Below are positions 1 to 8,482 of a stretch of DNA of 64,000 nucleotides, piece after piece (positions within the stretch are counted from its first letter, which is position 1; every line of letters starts with the position of its first letter). The stretch is from Pseudomonas sp. EpS/L25 (lineage in GTDB: Bacteria; Pseudomonadota; Gammaproteobacteria; Pseudomonadales; Pseudomonadaceae), in the NCBI RefSeq assembly GCF_001512295.1, contig NZ_LNUP01000015.1, positions 343,058 through 407,057 on the forward strand, written 5' to 3'. The notes beneath the pieces are model-generated. The model worked only from the letters and a program-made list of their open reading frames with translations, searched no databases and had not been told where the DNA came from. The position numbers and the translations under genes were made by a program.

Positions 1-120
1 CTCTATTCGCAGGACGAACTGGATGAAGTGGCTCGGCAGTTAAACGAGCGTCCCAGAAAGACCCTGGGGTACTCGACTCCCGCCGAGTGTTTTAACCACG
101 CTGTTGCGTCGACCGGTTGA
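1..120 (+). CDS. IS30-family transposase, C-terminal end (partial at window edge)
   Basis: Frame 1 is open from the first base to a TGA at 118-120 and encodes the last 39 residues of a transposase. The motif NERPRKTLGYSTPAE is the characteristic C-terminal end of the IS30-family DDE integrase domain. Only this tail is in view, so it cannot be said whether the upstream element is complete. Base composition is lower in GC than the genes that follow, as expected for an insertion sequence. The right end of the element should lie just beyond the stop codon. Confidence 0.85.
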   Translation, partial: LYSQDELDEVARQLNERPRKTLGYSTPAECFNHAVASTG

Positions 121-280
121 ATCCACAGGGAAAAGCTGACGATAGAAAGGTGGCAGGGGACCTTCCGCGGCCTGGCTGGTCGAAAAAAGCTTGGAGCTCC
201 CCGGCGTTTCGCCTACAAGTAGGGGGGAAAGGTTCCAGCCGCGCTGTACGCGGCCACTTCGCGATCTGATTCCTAAGGCG
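121..280. other. IS30 right flank, no gene seen
   Basis: Non-coding stretch between the transposase stop and the structured repeat. The right terminal repeat of the IS is probably within the first few tens of bases, but the left end is outside the window, so it cannot be delimited by comparison. No open frame here has a ribosome-binding site or recognisable product. Confidence 0.4.
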
Positions 281-412
281 TGTCTGAAAAGTCGCCGAGC
301 GAAGGTGAGGCAAGGCAAAAATCAGCGAGGAAGCGGAGTTTACGAGCGGTAAATGAGCATTCCGAGCTGATTTTTAACGCAGCATCACCGATGCGCAGGT
401 ACTTTTCAGGCA
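281..412 (+). repeat. Nested-stem structured element, copy 1 (upstream of glgP)
   Basis: An outer stem pairs 281-292 with 401-412 (11 of 12 Watson-Crick plus one G-T). An inner stem pairs 317-326 with 366-375 (perfect 10 bp, AAAAATCAGC/GCTGATTTTT). The 39-base apical core 327-365 contains GCGGAGTTTACGA and GGTAAATGAGCATTCCG and can form a further small hairpin (GTTTAC with GTAAAT). A second copy lies at 48526-48651 on the minus strand. Its core is 37/39 identical but its stems have different sequences. The element ends 29 bases before the glgP start, in the same orientation, so it could be a leader, an independent small RNA or a mobile repeat. I do not recognise the family. Confidence 0.75.
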
Positions 413-441
413 AGCCTAAGCGCTTGCAGAGGTCAATCCTG

Positions 442-2883
442 ATGACAAGACCCCGCTTCATCTCGCCCAACGAAGTTTCCGCGCTGCGTACCAACATCCT
501 CTCCAAGCTCACCTATGCCGTCGGCAAGGACCCGGACAACGCCCTCGACCACGACTGGTTCCAGGCCACCGCCCTGGCCGCGCGCGACTACATCGTCGAC
601 CGCTGGATGAGTCGTACCCGCGAGGCCTATCGCACCGGCCAGAAGCGCGTCTACTACCTCTCCCTGGAATTCCTCATCGGTCGGTTGCTGATCGACAGCC
701 TGTCCAACCTCGGTATCCTCGAAGAGACCCGTCGCGCCCTGGCCGACCTCGGTGTCGACCTGGAGCGCATCCGCGGCCTGGAACCGGACGCCGCCCTCGG
801 CAACGGCGGTCTCGGGCGCCTGGCGGCCTGCTTCATGGAAAGCATGGCCACCCTGGGGATCGCCAGCCACGGCTACGGCATCCGCTACGAGCACGGCCTG
901 TTCCGCCAGGTCATCGCCGATGGCTTCCAGCTGGAGCAGCCGGAGAACTGGCTGGACTTCGGCAACCCCTGGGAATTCGAGCGCGCCGAGGTGGTGTACG
1001 AGATCGGCTTTGGTGGCCATGTCGCGCCCTACGGCGAAGGCGATCCGCGCCGGCAGATCTGGAATCCCGGCGAGCGCATCCGCGCGGTGGCCTACGACAC
1101 CCCGGTGATCGGCTGGGGCGGGGAGGGGGCCAACACCCTGAGACTCTGGCGTGCCCGGCCGCTGGAGATCCTCCACCTGGAAACCTTCAACGCCGGCGAC
1201 CACGTCGGCGCCGTCGCCAACGAAGCCCGCGCCGAGAGCATCTCGCGGGTGCTCTATCCAGCCGACAGCAGCGAAGCCGGCCAGGAACTGCGCCTGCGCC
1301 AGGAATACTTCTTCGTCGCCGCCTCCCTGGCCGACCTGACCCGCCGCCACCTCAAGCAGTACAACGACCTGCTCAGCCTGCCCGAGCATGTGTCCATCCA
1401 GCTCAACGACACCCACCCGGCCATCGCCGTCGCCGAGCTGATGCGCCTGCTGGTGGATATCCACGGCATTCCCTGGGACGCGGCCTGGAGCACCACCGTC
1501 GGCACCCTCAGCTACACCAACCATACCCTGCTGCCGGAGGCCCTGGAGACCTGGCCGGTGCAACTGATGGAGCGCCTGCTGCCGCGGCACATGCAGATCA
1601 TCTACCTGATCAACGCCCAGTTCCTCGACTCCCTGCGCGCCCGCGGCGAAACCGATGGCGCCATGATCTCCTACGTCTCCCTGATCGACGAAAGCCAGGG
1701 CCGTCGGGTGCGCATGGGCAACCTGGCCTTCCTCGGCTCCCACAGCATCAACGGCGTCTCCGGGTTGCACACCGACCTGATGCGCAAGACGGTCTTCCGC
1801 TCGCTGCACCGCCTCTATCCGGATCGCATCAACAACAAGACCAACGGCATCACCTTCCGCCGCTGGCTGCACCAGGCCAACCCGGCGCTCACCGACCTGC
1901 TGGTGGATACCCTCGGTCAGGGCGTGCTGGACGATCCCGAGAGGACCCTGCCGGAGCTCAAGCCCTACGCCAACGACAGCAATTTCCGTGAGCGCTTCGC
2001 CTTGCAACGCCAGCGCAACAAGGACACCTTCACCGGTCTGGTGAAACAGCGGATGGAGATCGACCTCGACCCCAGTGCGCTGTTCGACGTCCAGATCAAG
2101 CGCATCCACGAGTACAAGCGGCAGCTGATGAACCTGTTGCAGACCATCGCCCTGTACCAGGCGATCCGCGACAACCCCAATGGTGACTGGACGCCACGGG
2201 TCAAGATCTTCGCTGGCAAGGCCGCGGCCAGCTACCACCAGGCCAAGCTGATCATCAAGCTGGCCAACGACGTGGCCAAGGTGGTCAACAACGATCCCCT
2301 GACCCGCGACCTGCTCAAGGTGGTGTTCCTGCCCAACTACAACGTCAGCCTGGCCGAGGTCATGATCCCGGCGGCGGATCTGTCCGAGCAGATTTCCACC
2401 GCCGGCATGGAGGCTTCGGGCACCAGCAACATGAAGTTCGGCCTCAATGGCGCCCTCACCATCGGTACCCTCGATGGTGCCAACGTGGAGATGTGCGAAC
2501 TGATCGGTGCCGAGCACATGTTCATCTTCGGTCTCAAGGCCGCCGAGGTAGAGGAGCGCCAGCGCAGCGGCGGGATTTCCTCGGACATCATCGAGAATTC
2601 GCCGCGCCTCTCCCAGGTCCTGGCGGGCCTGCGCGGCGGCCAGTTCTCGCCCGAGGACCCGGCGCGCTACAACAGCCTGCTCGACGTCCTCACCTGGCAC
2701 GACCGCTTCCTCGTCTGCGCCGACTTCGATGCCTACTGGGACGCCCAGCGCCAGGTGGAAATGCGCTGGCAGCAGCCGGACAAATGGTGGCAATCGGCGG
2801 TGATCAACACCTCCAGCATGGGCTGGTTCTCCTCGGACCGTACCATCCGCGAATACGCCACGGAAATCTGGAAGGCGCTGTAA
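442..2883 (+). CDS. glgP: Glycogen/alpha-glucan phosphorylase
   Basis: Releases glucose-1-phosphate from glycogen or maltodextrin by pyridoxal-phosphate-dependent phosphorolysis in the cytoplasm. The 813-residue product has the usual family length. The PLP site EASGTSNMKFGLNGA is present, with Lys665 as the expected Schiff-base lysine, as are LSLEFLIGR and NGGLGRLAACF near the N terminus. The ATG at 442 is chosen because an AGAGG lies about 10 bases upstream and family homology begins at TRPRFISPNE. A GTG at 280 in the same frame would only translate the structured repeat. glgX follows 200 bases downstream, so this is a glycogen-breakdown locus. The start codon lies close behind repeat element copy 1, which may affect its expression. 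Confidence 0.96.
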   Translation: MTRPRFISPNEVSALRTNILSKLTYAVGKDPDNALDHDWFQATALAARDYIVDRWMSRTREAYRTGQKRVYYLSLEFLIGRLLIDSLSNLGILEETRRALADLGVDLERIRGLEPDAALGNGGLGRLAACFMESMATLGIASHGYGIRYEHGLFRQVIADGFQLEQPENWLDFGNPWEFERAEVVYEIGFGGHVAPYGEGDPRRQIWNPGERIRAVAYDTPVIGWGGEGANTLRLWRARPLEILHLETFNAGDHVGAVANEARAESISRVLYPADSSEAGQELRLRQEYFFVAASLADLTRRHLKQYNDLLSLPEHVSIQLNDTHPAIAVAELMRLLVDIHGIPWDAAWSTTVGTLSYTNHTLLPEALETWPVQLMERLLPRHMQIIYLINAQFLDSLRARGETDGAMISYVSLIDESQGRRVRMGNLAFLGSHSINGVSGLHTDLMRKTVFRSLHRLYPDRINNKTNGITFRRWLHQANPALTDLLVDTLGQGVLDDPERTLPELKPYANDSNFRERFALQRQRNKDTFTGLVKQRMEIDLDPSALFDVQIKRIHEYKRQLMNLLQTIALYQAIRDNPNGDWTPRVKIFAGKAAASYHQAKLIIKLANDVAKVVNNDPLTRDLLKVVFLPNYNVSLAEVMIPAADLSEQISTAGMEASGTSNMKFGLNGALTIGTLDGANVEMCELIGAEHMFIFGLKAAEVEERQRSGGISSDIIENSPRLSQVLAGLRGGQFSPEDPARYNSLLDVLTWHDRFLVCADFDAYWDAQRQVEMRWQQPDKWWQSAVINTSSMGWFSSDRTIREYATEIWKAL

Positions 2884-2920
2884 TCGGCTGGTTGTCTGAG
2901 CGCGGCCGTTCAGCCGATGT

Positions 2921-2985
2921 ATCGCGGCCATGGGCCGCTCCTACGGGCGCTTGATACACCTGTAGGAGCGGCCCATGGCCGCGAT
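2921..2985. repeat. Inverted pair of REP sequences
   Basis: Two 24-base arms, 2921-2944 and 2962-2985, are perfect reverse complements (GTAGGAGCGGCCCATGGCC type) around a 17-base loop. This is the Pseudomonas REP sequence arranged as an inverted doublet between glgP and glgX. A related doublet sits at 41524-41586 and a single half at 16616-16634. In RNA it would form a strong hairpin that could stabilise the glgP 3' end or limit read-through into glgX. Confidence 0.85.
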
Positions 2986-3084
2986 TAAAGCCACACCGGA
3001 ACGGGTCCCGACTGAGAACCCCTGTTGCCCCCGGCGTCTACATTCCTGAAGCATCCGCCCCGCAAGCCTGTCACCGGAGTCCCC

Positions 3085-5181
3085 ATGCCCCGCACCTTCA
3101 CCCGCCTCGAGGCGGGCTGCCCCGACCATTACGGCGCCACCCTCGTCGACGACGGGATCAACTTCGCCGTCTGGTCGCCCGCTGCCGAAGCCGTCGAACT
3201 CTGCCTCTACGCTGCCAAGGGCGAGGCTGAAACCCAGCGCCTGGTCTTTCGCGAGCATGAAGGTGGGGTCTGGCATGGCTTCCTGCCCGGTGCCAAGCCA
3301 GGCCTGAGATATGGCCTACGCGCCCAAGGGGCCTATCGCCCCCAGGACGGCCTCAGGTTCAATGTCCGCAAGCTGCTGGTGGACCCCTGGGCCCTGGCGG
3401 TGGATCGGCCCTTCCAACTGCACCCCAGCACCTACGGCTTCCACCCCGACGATCCCAGCCGCCCGGACGAACGCGACAGCGGCCCCCACGTCCCCAAGGC
3501 CATCGTCCTGCCGCCCTTACCAGCCCTGACCCCGGCACCCAAGCGCCGCGACGCCGGCCTGATCTACGAACTGCACGTGCGCGGCCAGACCAGGTTGCAT
3601 CCCAGGGTCCCGGCCCGCCAGCGCGGCACCCTGGCCGCGCTGCGCCATCCGGCGTTGATCGAGCATTGGCAGCGCCTGGGCGTCACCACCCTGGAATTGC
3701 TGCCCATCGCTGCTTGGGCCGATGATCGCCATCTGCCGGCCCTGGGGCTGGCCAACTACTGGGGCTACAACCCGGTAGTCATGGGCGCCGTCGATCCGCG
3801 CCTGGCCGGGTCCAATGCCCTGGGCGAGCTGCGCGAGACGGTGGCCACCCTGCAGGCAGCCGGCTTCGAGGTGCTGCTCGACGTGGTCTTCAACCACACC
3901 GGCGAAGGTGATGAACTCGGCCCCACCTTCAACCTGCGCGGCCTGGACAACGCCGGCTATTACCGGCTGCAGCCGGACGATCCGGCGCGTTATATCAACG
4001 ACATGGGCTGCGGCAACTGCCTGGCGCTCTATAGCCCGCCGGCGTTGCGTCTGACCCTGGACAGCCTGCGCCACTGGGTCACCGCTGCGGGCGTCGACGG
4101 CTTCCGCTTCGATCTGGCGCCCGCGCTGGGTCGGCTGGAAAGCGGCTTCGATCGCGATGCGCCGCTGCTCCAGGCCCTGGCCCAGGATCCGCTGCTGCGC
4201 CAGGTGCGGCTGGTGGCCGAACCCTGGGACATAGGGCCCGGCGGCCACCAGGTCGGCGCCTTCCGTGCTCCCTGGCAGGAATGGAACGATGCCTTCCGGG
4301 ACGACGTGCGTCGTTTCTGGCGTGGCGACGAGGGCCTGCGCGGTGCCCTGGCCACCCGCCTGGCTGGCAGTGCCGACCTGTTCGGCGTGGGCGATCGCCC
4401 GCTGCGCACCAGCGTCAACTTCATCACCGCCCATGATGGCTTCACCCTGGCCGACCTGGTCAGTTATGCCGAAAAGCACAACGAGGCCAACGGCGAAGGC
4501 AATAGGGACGGCACCACCGACAACAAGAGCTGGAACAACGGCGTGGAAGGACCGAGCGACGACCCGGCCATCAAGGAAGCTCGCGCCGCCGACCAGCGTG
4601 CCCTGCTGGCGACCCTGATCCTCGCCGGGGGCGAGCCCATGCTCACCGCCGGTGACGAATTCGGTCGCACCCAGCAGGGCAACAACAATGCCTACGTGCA
4701 GGACAATGAACTTTCCTGGCTCGACTGGCAGCAGGCCGCCAGCCCGGCAGGGCAACGGCAGAACGTCTTCGTCGGCCGGCTCATGGCGTTGCGCCGCGTC
4801 CATCCCGCCCTGCAGGCCCGGCGCCTGCTCGGGCGGCCTGATCCCAATGGCTGGGTTCAGATCGAATGGCTCGATGCCGACGGTACGCCCATGAACGACG
4901 GTCGCTGGCAGACCGCCGGCAGCCTGCCGCTCGCCCTCACCCTCGAACCCCTGGACGGCGACGGTCAGCCACAGGCGGCGCGAATCTGGCTGGCCTTCCA
5001 GCCCCGCCGCGAGGAAATCGCCTTGCACCTGCCCCCGTCACGTGACGGACATCACTGGGTGATACAGCTGGACAGTCGCCAGCCTGAACTGGAACCCGGC
5101 TCGGCAGTCTATCCCAGCGCCGAAAATCTCCGTGCTGGCCGAGGCGTACTGCTGGCCGTGGAGACCCCGGACGCGTCCTGA
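3085..5181 (+). CDS. glgX: Glycogen debranching enzyme (GlgX-type isoamylase)
   Basis: Hydrolyses alpha-1,6 branch points of phosphorylase-limit glycogen. The 698-residue product has an N-terminal CBM48-like domain ([16 protein letters not shown]) and a GH13 TIM barrel. Conserved GH13 catalytic motifs are visible: nucleophile Asp343 in GFRFDLA, acid/base Glu379 in VAEPWDIG, and Asp451 in [29 protein letters not shown] is typical of GlgX. The ATG at 3085 is preceded by CGGAG at a suitable distance; an earlier in-frame ATG at 3025 lies before the homology. It follows glgP on the same strand, and the two products act in sequence in glycogen catabolism. The trehalose-synthesis version of this family (TreX) is a less likely alternative. 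Confidence 0.92.
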   Translation: MPRTFTRLEAGCPDHYGATLVDDGINFAVWSPAAEAVELCLYAAKGEAETQRLVFREHEGGVWHGFLPGAKPGLRYGLRAQGAYRPQDGLRFNVRKLLVDPWALAVDRPFQLHPSTYGFHPDDPSRPDERDSGPHVPKAIVLPPLPALTPAPKRRDAGLIYELHVRGQTRLHPRVPARQRGTLAALRHPALIEHWQRLGVTTLELLPIAAWADDRHLPALGLANYWGYNPVVMGAVDPRLAGSNALGELRETVATLQAAGFEVLLDVVFNHTGEGDELGPTFNLRGLDNAGYYRLQPDDPARYINDMGCGNCLALYSPPALRLTLDSLRHWVTAAGVDGFRFDLAPALGRLESGFDRDAPLLQALAQDPLLRQVRLVAEPWDIGPGGHQVGAFRAPWQEWNDAFRDDVRRFWRGDEGLRGALATRLAGSADLFGVGDRPLRTSVNFITAHDGFTLADLVSYAEKHNEANGEGNRDGTTDNKSWNNGVEGPSDDPAIKEARAADQRALLATLILAGGEPMLTAGDEFGRTQQGNNNAYVQDNELSWLDWQQAASPAGQRQNVFVGRLMALRRVHPALQARRLLGRPDPNGWVQIEWLDADGTPMNDGRWQTAGSLPLALTLEPLDGDGQPQAARIWLAFQPRREEIALHLPPSRDGHHWVIQLDSRQPELEPGSAVYPSAENLRAGRGVLLAVETPDAS

Positions 5182-5347
5182 GCACCGCGAGACGTCGCCC
5201 CTGGCGATGTCGGTGACGCCCGCCCTGGGCCGGCGTCGCCTCCTGGCGTGCAGTGCGTCCCGGCCCTGGCTGGTCCCTTCGCTCTGCTTGAGACGGAGCT
5301 TGAGCTTTGGCGCTACACTCGCGCCCATCATTACAAGGAGCACCGCG

Positions 5348-6358
5348 ATGTCCCGGATATCCCTCAGTCGTTACCTCATCGAGCAGACCCGCAGCCACAA
5401 GACCCCGGCCGACCTGCGCTTCCTCATCGAAGTCGTGGCGCGGGCGTGCAAGCGCATCAGCTACGAGGTGTCCAAGGGAGCGCTGGGTGGCGTCCTCGGC
5501 AGCATGGGCACCGAGAACGTCCAGGGTGAGGTGCAGAAGAAGCTGGACGTCCTGTCCAACGAGATCCTGCTGGAAGCCAACGAATGGGGCGGCACCCTGG
5601 CCGGCATGGCCTCCGAGGAGATGGACCAGGTTCACCAGATCCCCGGTCACTACCCCAAGGGTGCCTACCTGCTGATGTTCGATCCGCTGGACGGCTCGTC
5701 CAACATCGACGTCAACGTCTCCGTCGGCACCATCTTCTCCATCCTGCGCAAGGACTTCGTCAGCAGCACCACCGGTGACGTGACCGAAGAAGCCTTCATG
5801 CAGAAGGGCACCGAGCAGGTGGCCGCCGGCTACGCCATCTACGGCCCCCAGACCATGCTGGTGCTGACCCTGGGCGACGGCGTCAAGGGCTTCACCCTGG
5901 ATCGCGAGCTGGGCAGCTTCGTGCTGACCCACGAAGACATCACCATCCCCGAGACCACCGCCGAATTCGCCATCAACATGTCCAACCAGCGCCACTGGGA
6001 TGCCCCGGTCAAGCGCTACGTCGACGAGATGCTGGCCGGCAAGGAAGGCCCCCTGGGCAAGAACTACAACATGCGCTGGATCGCCTCCATGGTGGCCGAC
6101 GTCCATCGCATCCTCACCCGCGGTGGCATCTTCATGTATCCCCGCGACGCCCGTGAGCCGGAAAAGCCCGGCAAGCTGCGCCTGATGTACGAGGCCAATC
6201 CCATGGCTCTGCTGGTGGAGCAGGCCGGTGGCGCCGCCACCAACGGCCACCAGCGCATCCTCGACGTCCAGCCCGACGGCCTGCACCAGCGGGTAGCCGT
6301 GTTCCTGGGCTCCAAGGAAGAAGTCCTGCGCGTGACCGAGTACCACCGTCAGCGTTGA
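5348..6358 (+). CDS. fbp: Fructose-1,6-bisphosphatase class I
   Basis: Hydrolyses fructose-1,6-bisphosphate to fructose-6-phosphate in gluconeogenesis, a metal-dependent cytoplasmic reaction. The 336 residues match the class I family length. The metal and phosphate-binding signature [13 protein letters not shown] (residues 111-123) is intact and [15 protein letters not shown] near the C terminus is conserved. The ATG at 5348 follows AAGGAG. It starts 166 bases after glgX and probably has its own promoter. Next to glgP/glgX it completes a small storage-carbohydrate region, though fbp is more often placed elsewhere in Pseudomonas genomes. Confidence 0.96.
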   Translation: MSRISLSRYLIEQTRSHKTPADLRFLIEVVARACKRISYEVSKGALGGVLGSMGTENVQGEVQKKLDVLSNEILLEANEWGGTLAGMASEEMDQVHQIPGHYPKGAYLLMFDPLDGSSNIDVNVSVGTIFSILRKDFVSSTTGDVTEEAFMQKGTEQVAAGYAIYGPQTMLVLTLGDGVKGFTLDRELGSFVLTHEDITIPETTAEFAINMSNQRHWDAPVKRYVDEMLAGKEGPLGKNYNMRWIASMVADVHRILTRGGIFMYPRDAREPEKPGKLRLMYEANPMALLVEQAGGAATNGHQRILDVQPDGLHQRVAVFLGSKEEVLRVTEYHRQR

Positions 6359-6524
6359 TTCCTCTGCCGGACCGCCTGCAACGGGTGGTCCGGTCGCTTC
6401 GCTCTCCACCTCTCCTGCCGTTCAGCTTCGATTCAGTACCGTTAATCCGCCGATAACCTGCACGCCGCCAAGATGGCCCCGCAGCCGGTCGGGCTGTATT
6501 CGAATTGCGTGAGGAGTCATCAAC

Positions 6525-7130
6525 ATGAATGCCCTGAAATCCCGTGTCGTCCTCTTCGGCCTGCTGGCCCTGGCCAGCCACTCGGTCTTCGCCGCCGATA
6601 CCCAGAACTTCGCCGGCCTCACCTACGGCAAGAGCTACGACAACTTCGACAACAGCCACGCGCTCAATCGCAACCTGAACAGCCCCGACACCGACGGCGC
6701 CATCGACGGCAACAACACCTGGGGCCTGCGCCTCGGCCAGCAGAACGACGCCGGGCGCTACTACGCCACCCTCGACCAGGTCAGCGGCAGCAGTGATGGC
6801 ATCAAGCTCAGGCAGCAGGATCTCACCGGCAGCTACGATGCCTTCTACCCGCTGAGCAACAGTACCAAGCTGTTCGGCGGTGGCACCCTGGGCCTGACGC
6901 GGGTCACCCAGGATGGCTCCAGCTACAGCCACAACGGCGATACCGGCTACCTGGCCGGTGTCCAGGCGGGCATCCTGCAGCAGGTCAACGACCGTACCTC
7001 GTTGGAGGCGGGCTACCGCTACCTGCGCAGTAACGCCAAGCCGGACATCGACCAGGACGGCACCAAGCTCGGCTCGACCGAGCTCGACAGCACCAAGGAA
7101 ATCTACCTGGGCATGAACGTCTACTTCTGA
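6525..7130 (+). CDS. Small outer-membrane beta-barrel protein
   Basis: A 201-residue protein with a Sec signal peptide (MNALKSRVVLFGLLALASHS, cleavage near VFA-AD). The rest is alternating aromatic/polar beta strands and it ends in NVYF, a C-terminal Phe typical of outer-membrane barrels. Spacing of the strands (GLTYGKSYD, TWGLRLGQ, YYATLDQ, LTGSYDAF, LFGGGTLGL, YLAGVQAGI, SLEAGYRYL, EIYLGMNVYF) suggests eight strands, as in OmpA/OmpX/OprG-like porins. GAGGAG precedes the ATG. No specific family or substrate can be named. It sits alone between fbp and convergent copD. Confidence 0.75.
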   Translation: MNALKSRVVLFGLLALASHSVFAADTQNFAGLTYGKSYDNFDNSHALNRNLNSPDTDGAIDGNNTWGLRLGQQNDAGRYYATLDQVSGSSDGIKLRQQDLTGSYDAFYPLSNSTKLFGGGTLGLTRVTQDGSSYSHNGDTGYLAGVQAGILQQVNDRTSLEAGYRYLRSNAKPDIDQDGTKLGSTELDSTKEIYLGMNVYF

Positions 7131-7137
7131 GACGTCG

Positions 7138-7161
7138 CCGGGGCGGTGACCGCCGCCCCGG
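7138..7161. terminator. GC-rich hairpin between convergent genes
   Basis: CCGGGGCGG (7138-7146) pairs with CCGCCCCGG (7153-7161) in the 34-base gap between the barrel-protein stop and the copD stop. There is no clear T-run on either side, so termination on both strands is inferred from position only. Confidence 0.45.
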
Positions 7162-7164
7162 TCT

Positions 7165-8058
7165 TCAGGAGTACGGATCCAGGCCCGAGAAGACGGCGAC
7201 CAGCGCCACGGCCAGTACGCCGAGGCCGATCTCCACGGCGGTGGCCCGGCGCAGCCAGCGCAGGGCCTGCGGTTCCCGACCCAGTCGCGGCACCAGCACG
7301 TAGCGATTGACCAGGGCCAGGGCGACCATCCCGCCCACCACCAGCACCTTGGCCAGCAGCAGACCGGAGTAGGGCGTGAGGTGCACCAGGCCCTCGGGGC
7401 CGAGGATCAGCAGGCTGTTGCACGCTCCGCTCAGCAGGGCCAGCGCCACACTCACCTGGCCCGGCAGCGAATACCCCCGCAACAGAGACTGGACATCGTC
7501 CTTCAGGACCGCAGGCGGTCGCGACAGGCACAGCAGCACCCCGGGCAGGCTACCCAGCCAGAGACCGCCGCTCAGTAGATGTACCCCCTGATTCAACTGG
7601 TGCGCCAGGCCCAGTCCGCCGCCGATCGCCGCCGCGTGCCCACCCAGCGCGAAGCTGGCCAGCAGCGCTCCGCTCAGCCCGGCCAGCAGCCAGCTGCCCC
7701 GCTCCTGCCGTCCGCTCAGCAGCCAGAGCGCCACCAGGCAGCCCAGGGGCAATTGCCAGCGCCAGGGTTGTCCTGCCTCGGTGGCCAGATAGAGACGCCA
7801 GAGGGAAAGGTCGAAGGCGTCCGCCCAGCCATCGCCCACCAGCGCCGCCTGCAAAGGCAACTGGGCGACCAGGCCGAGCAACAGCAGGGCGCCAAGGGTA
7901 CGTGCCGCGGTGCGGGCGCGCTGCAGCAGCCATCCGCGTAGCCCAGGCCGCCCCAGGCCGAGCGCCAGCACCAGATAGCCCCAGCTCAGCAACAGTGGCA
8001 GCAGCAGCGCGCGGCTGAGCGGTCGCCAGGCGTCGGGCGTCGCCAGTCCGCCGTCCAT
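7165..8058 (-). CDS. copD: Copper resistance protein CopD, inner-membrane
   Basis: A 297-residue polytopic membrane protein with about eight hydrophobic segments, the layout of the CopD domain family. Histidines in membrane segments (GGHAAAIGGGLGLAHQLNQGVHLL) are the kind of residues proposed to carry copper. CopD is thought to move copper from periplasm to cytoplasm together with CopC. It starts 15 bases after the copC stop on the same strand, so the two are almost certainly co-transcribed. No copA/copB or copRS genes are in view, so this is a minimal CopCD (YcnJ-like) uptake pair rather than a full resistance operon. Confidence 0.85.
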   Translation of the reverse strand: MDGGLATPDAWRPLSRALLLPLLLSWGYLVLALGLGRPGLRGWLLQRARTAARTLGALLLLGLVAQLPLQAALVGDGWADAFDLSLWRLYLATEAGQPWRWQLPLGCLVALWLLSGRQERGSWLLAGLSGALLASFALGGHAAAIGGGLGLAHQLNQGVHLLSGGLWLGSLPGVLLCLSRPPAVLKDDVQSLLRGYSLPGQVSVALALLSGACNSLLILGPEGLVHLTPYSGLLLAKVLVVGGMVALALVNRYVLVPRLGREPQALRWLRRATAVEIGLGVLAVALVAVFSGLDPYS

Positions 8059-8073
8059 GAAAGCGTGCCGCCC

Positions 8074-8448
8074 TTACTGGACGGTGAAGCGATAGTCGCC
8101 CTGGGTCTTGTGCCCATCCTTGGCCAGTACCCGCCATTTCACCTCATAGCGACCTGCCGGCAGCGGCGCTTCCAGCGGCACCTCCAGGGTCCGGGCATCC
8201 GTGCCGGAAATGACCTTGCCGGTGGTGATCGCCGTACTGGCCTGGCCGTCCAGCCGTTGCAACTGCACCTGGCTGAGCGATGCCTCGATGCCCTCGGAAA
8301 AGGTCAGGCTCAACTGCTTGGGTGCCTGGCTGCTGGTGCTGTCCGGCGCGGGCTCGGCGTTCTTGAGATGACCATGGGCCAGGGCCAGGCCGGGCACCAG
8401 CAGGCAGGCCAGGGCGAGCGAACGAACACGGGGCGGGACAACGGGCAT
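8074..8448 (-). CDS. copC: Periplasmic copper-binding protein CopC
   Basis: A 124-residue precursor. The signal peptide ends at LALA and the mature protein begins HGHLKNAEP, so a histidine is the first mature residue, as required for the Cu(II) site of CopC. The C-terminal signature DGHKTQGDYRFTV supplies the other conserved His and the last beta strand. A Met-rich Cu(I) loop is not visible, so only the Cu(II) site is predicted. The start at 8448 is chosen because CTGGAG lies 8 bases upstream and a proper signal peptide follows; longer in-frame starts give no signal peptide. It is followed by copD and lies 34 bases downstream of the sulP stop. Confidence 0.9.
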   Translation of the reverse strand: MPVVPPRVRSLALACLLVPGLALAHGHLKNAEPAPDSTSSQAPKQLSLTFSEGIEASLSQVQLQRLDGQASTAITTGKVISGTDARTLEVPLEAPLPAGRYEVKWRVLAKDGHKTQGDYRFTVQ

Positions 8449-8482
8449 GACGATCTCCAGTGGCAGGATGCAAAGCGCCAGC

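Noticed and set aside
280-441. A GTG start at 280 that would extend GlgP by 54 residues
   Set aside because: The extension only translates the structured repeat element; homology and the ribosome site support the ATG at 442.
433-2931. An 832-codon open frame on the minus strand opposite glgP
   Set aside because: It is antisense to a gene with clear catalytic motifs. Long reverse frames are expected in high-GC DNA, and the translation is low-complexity with no family features.
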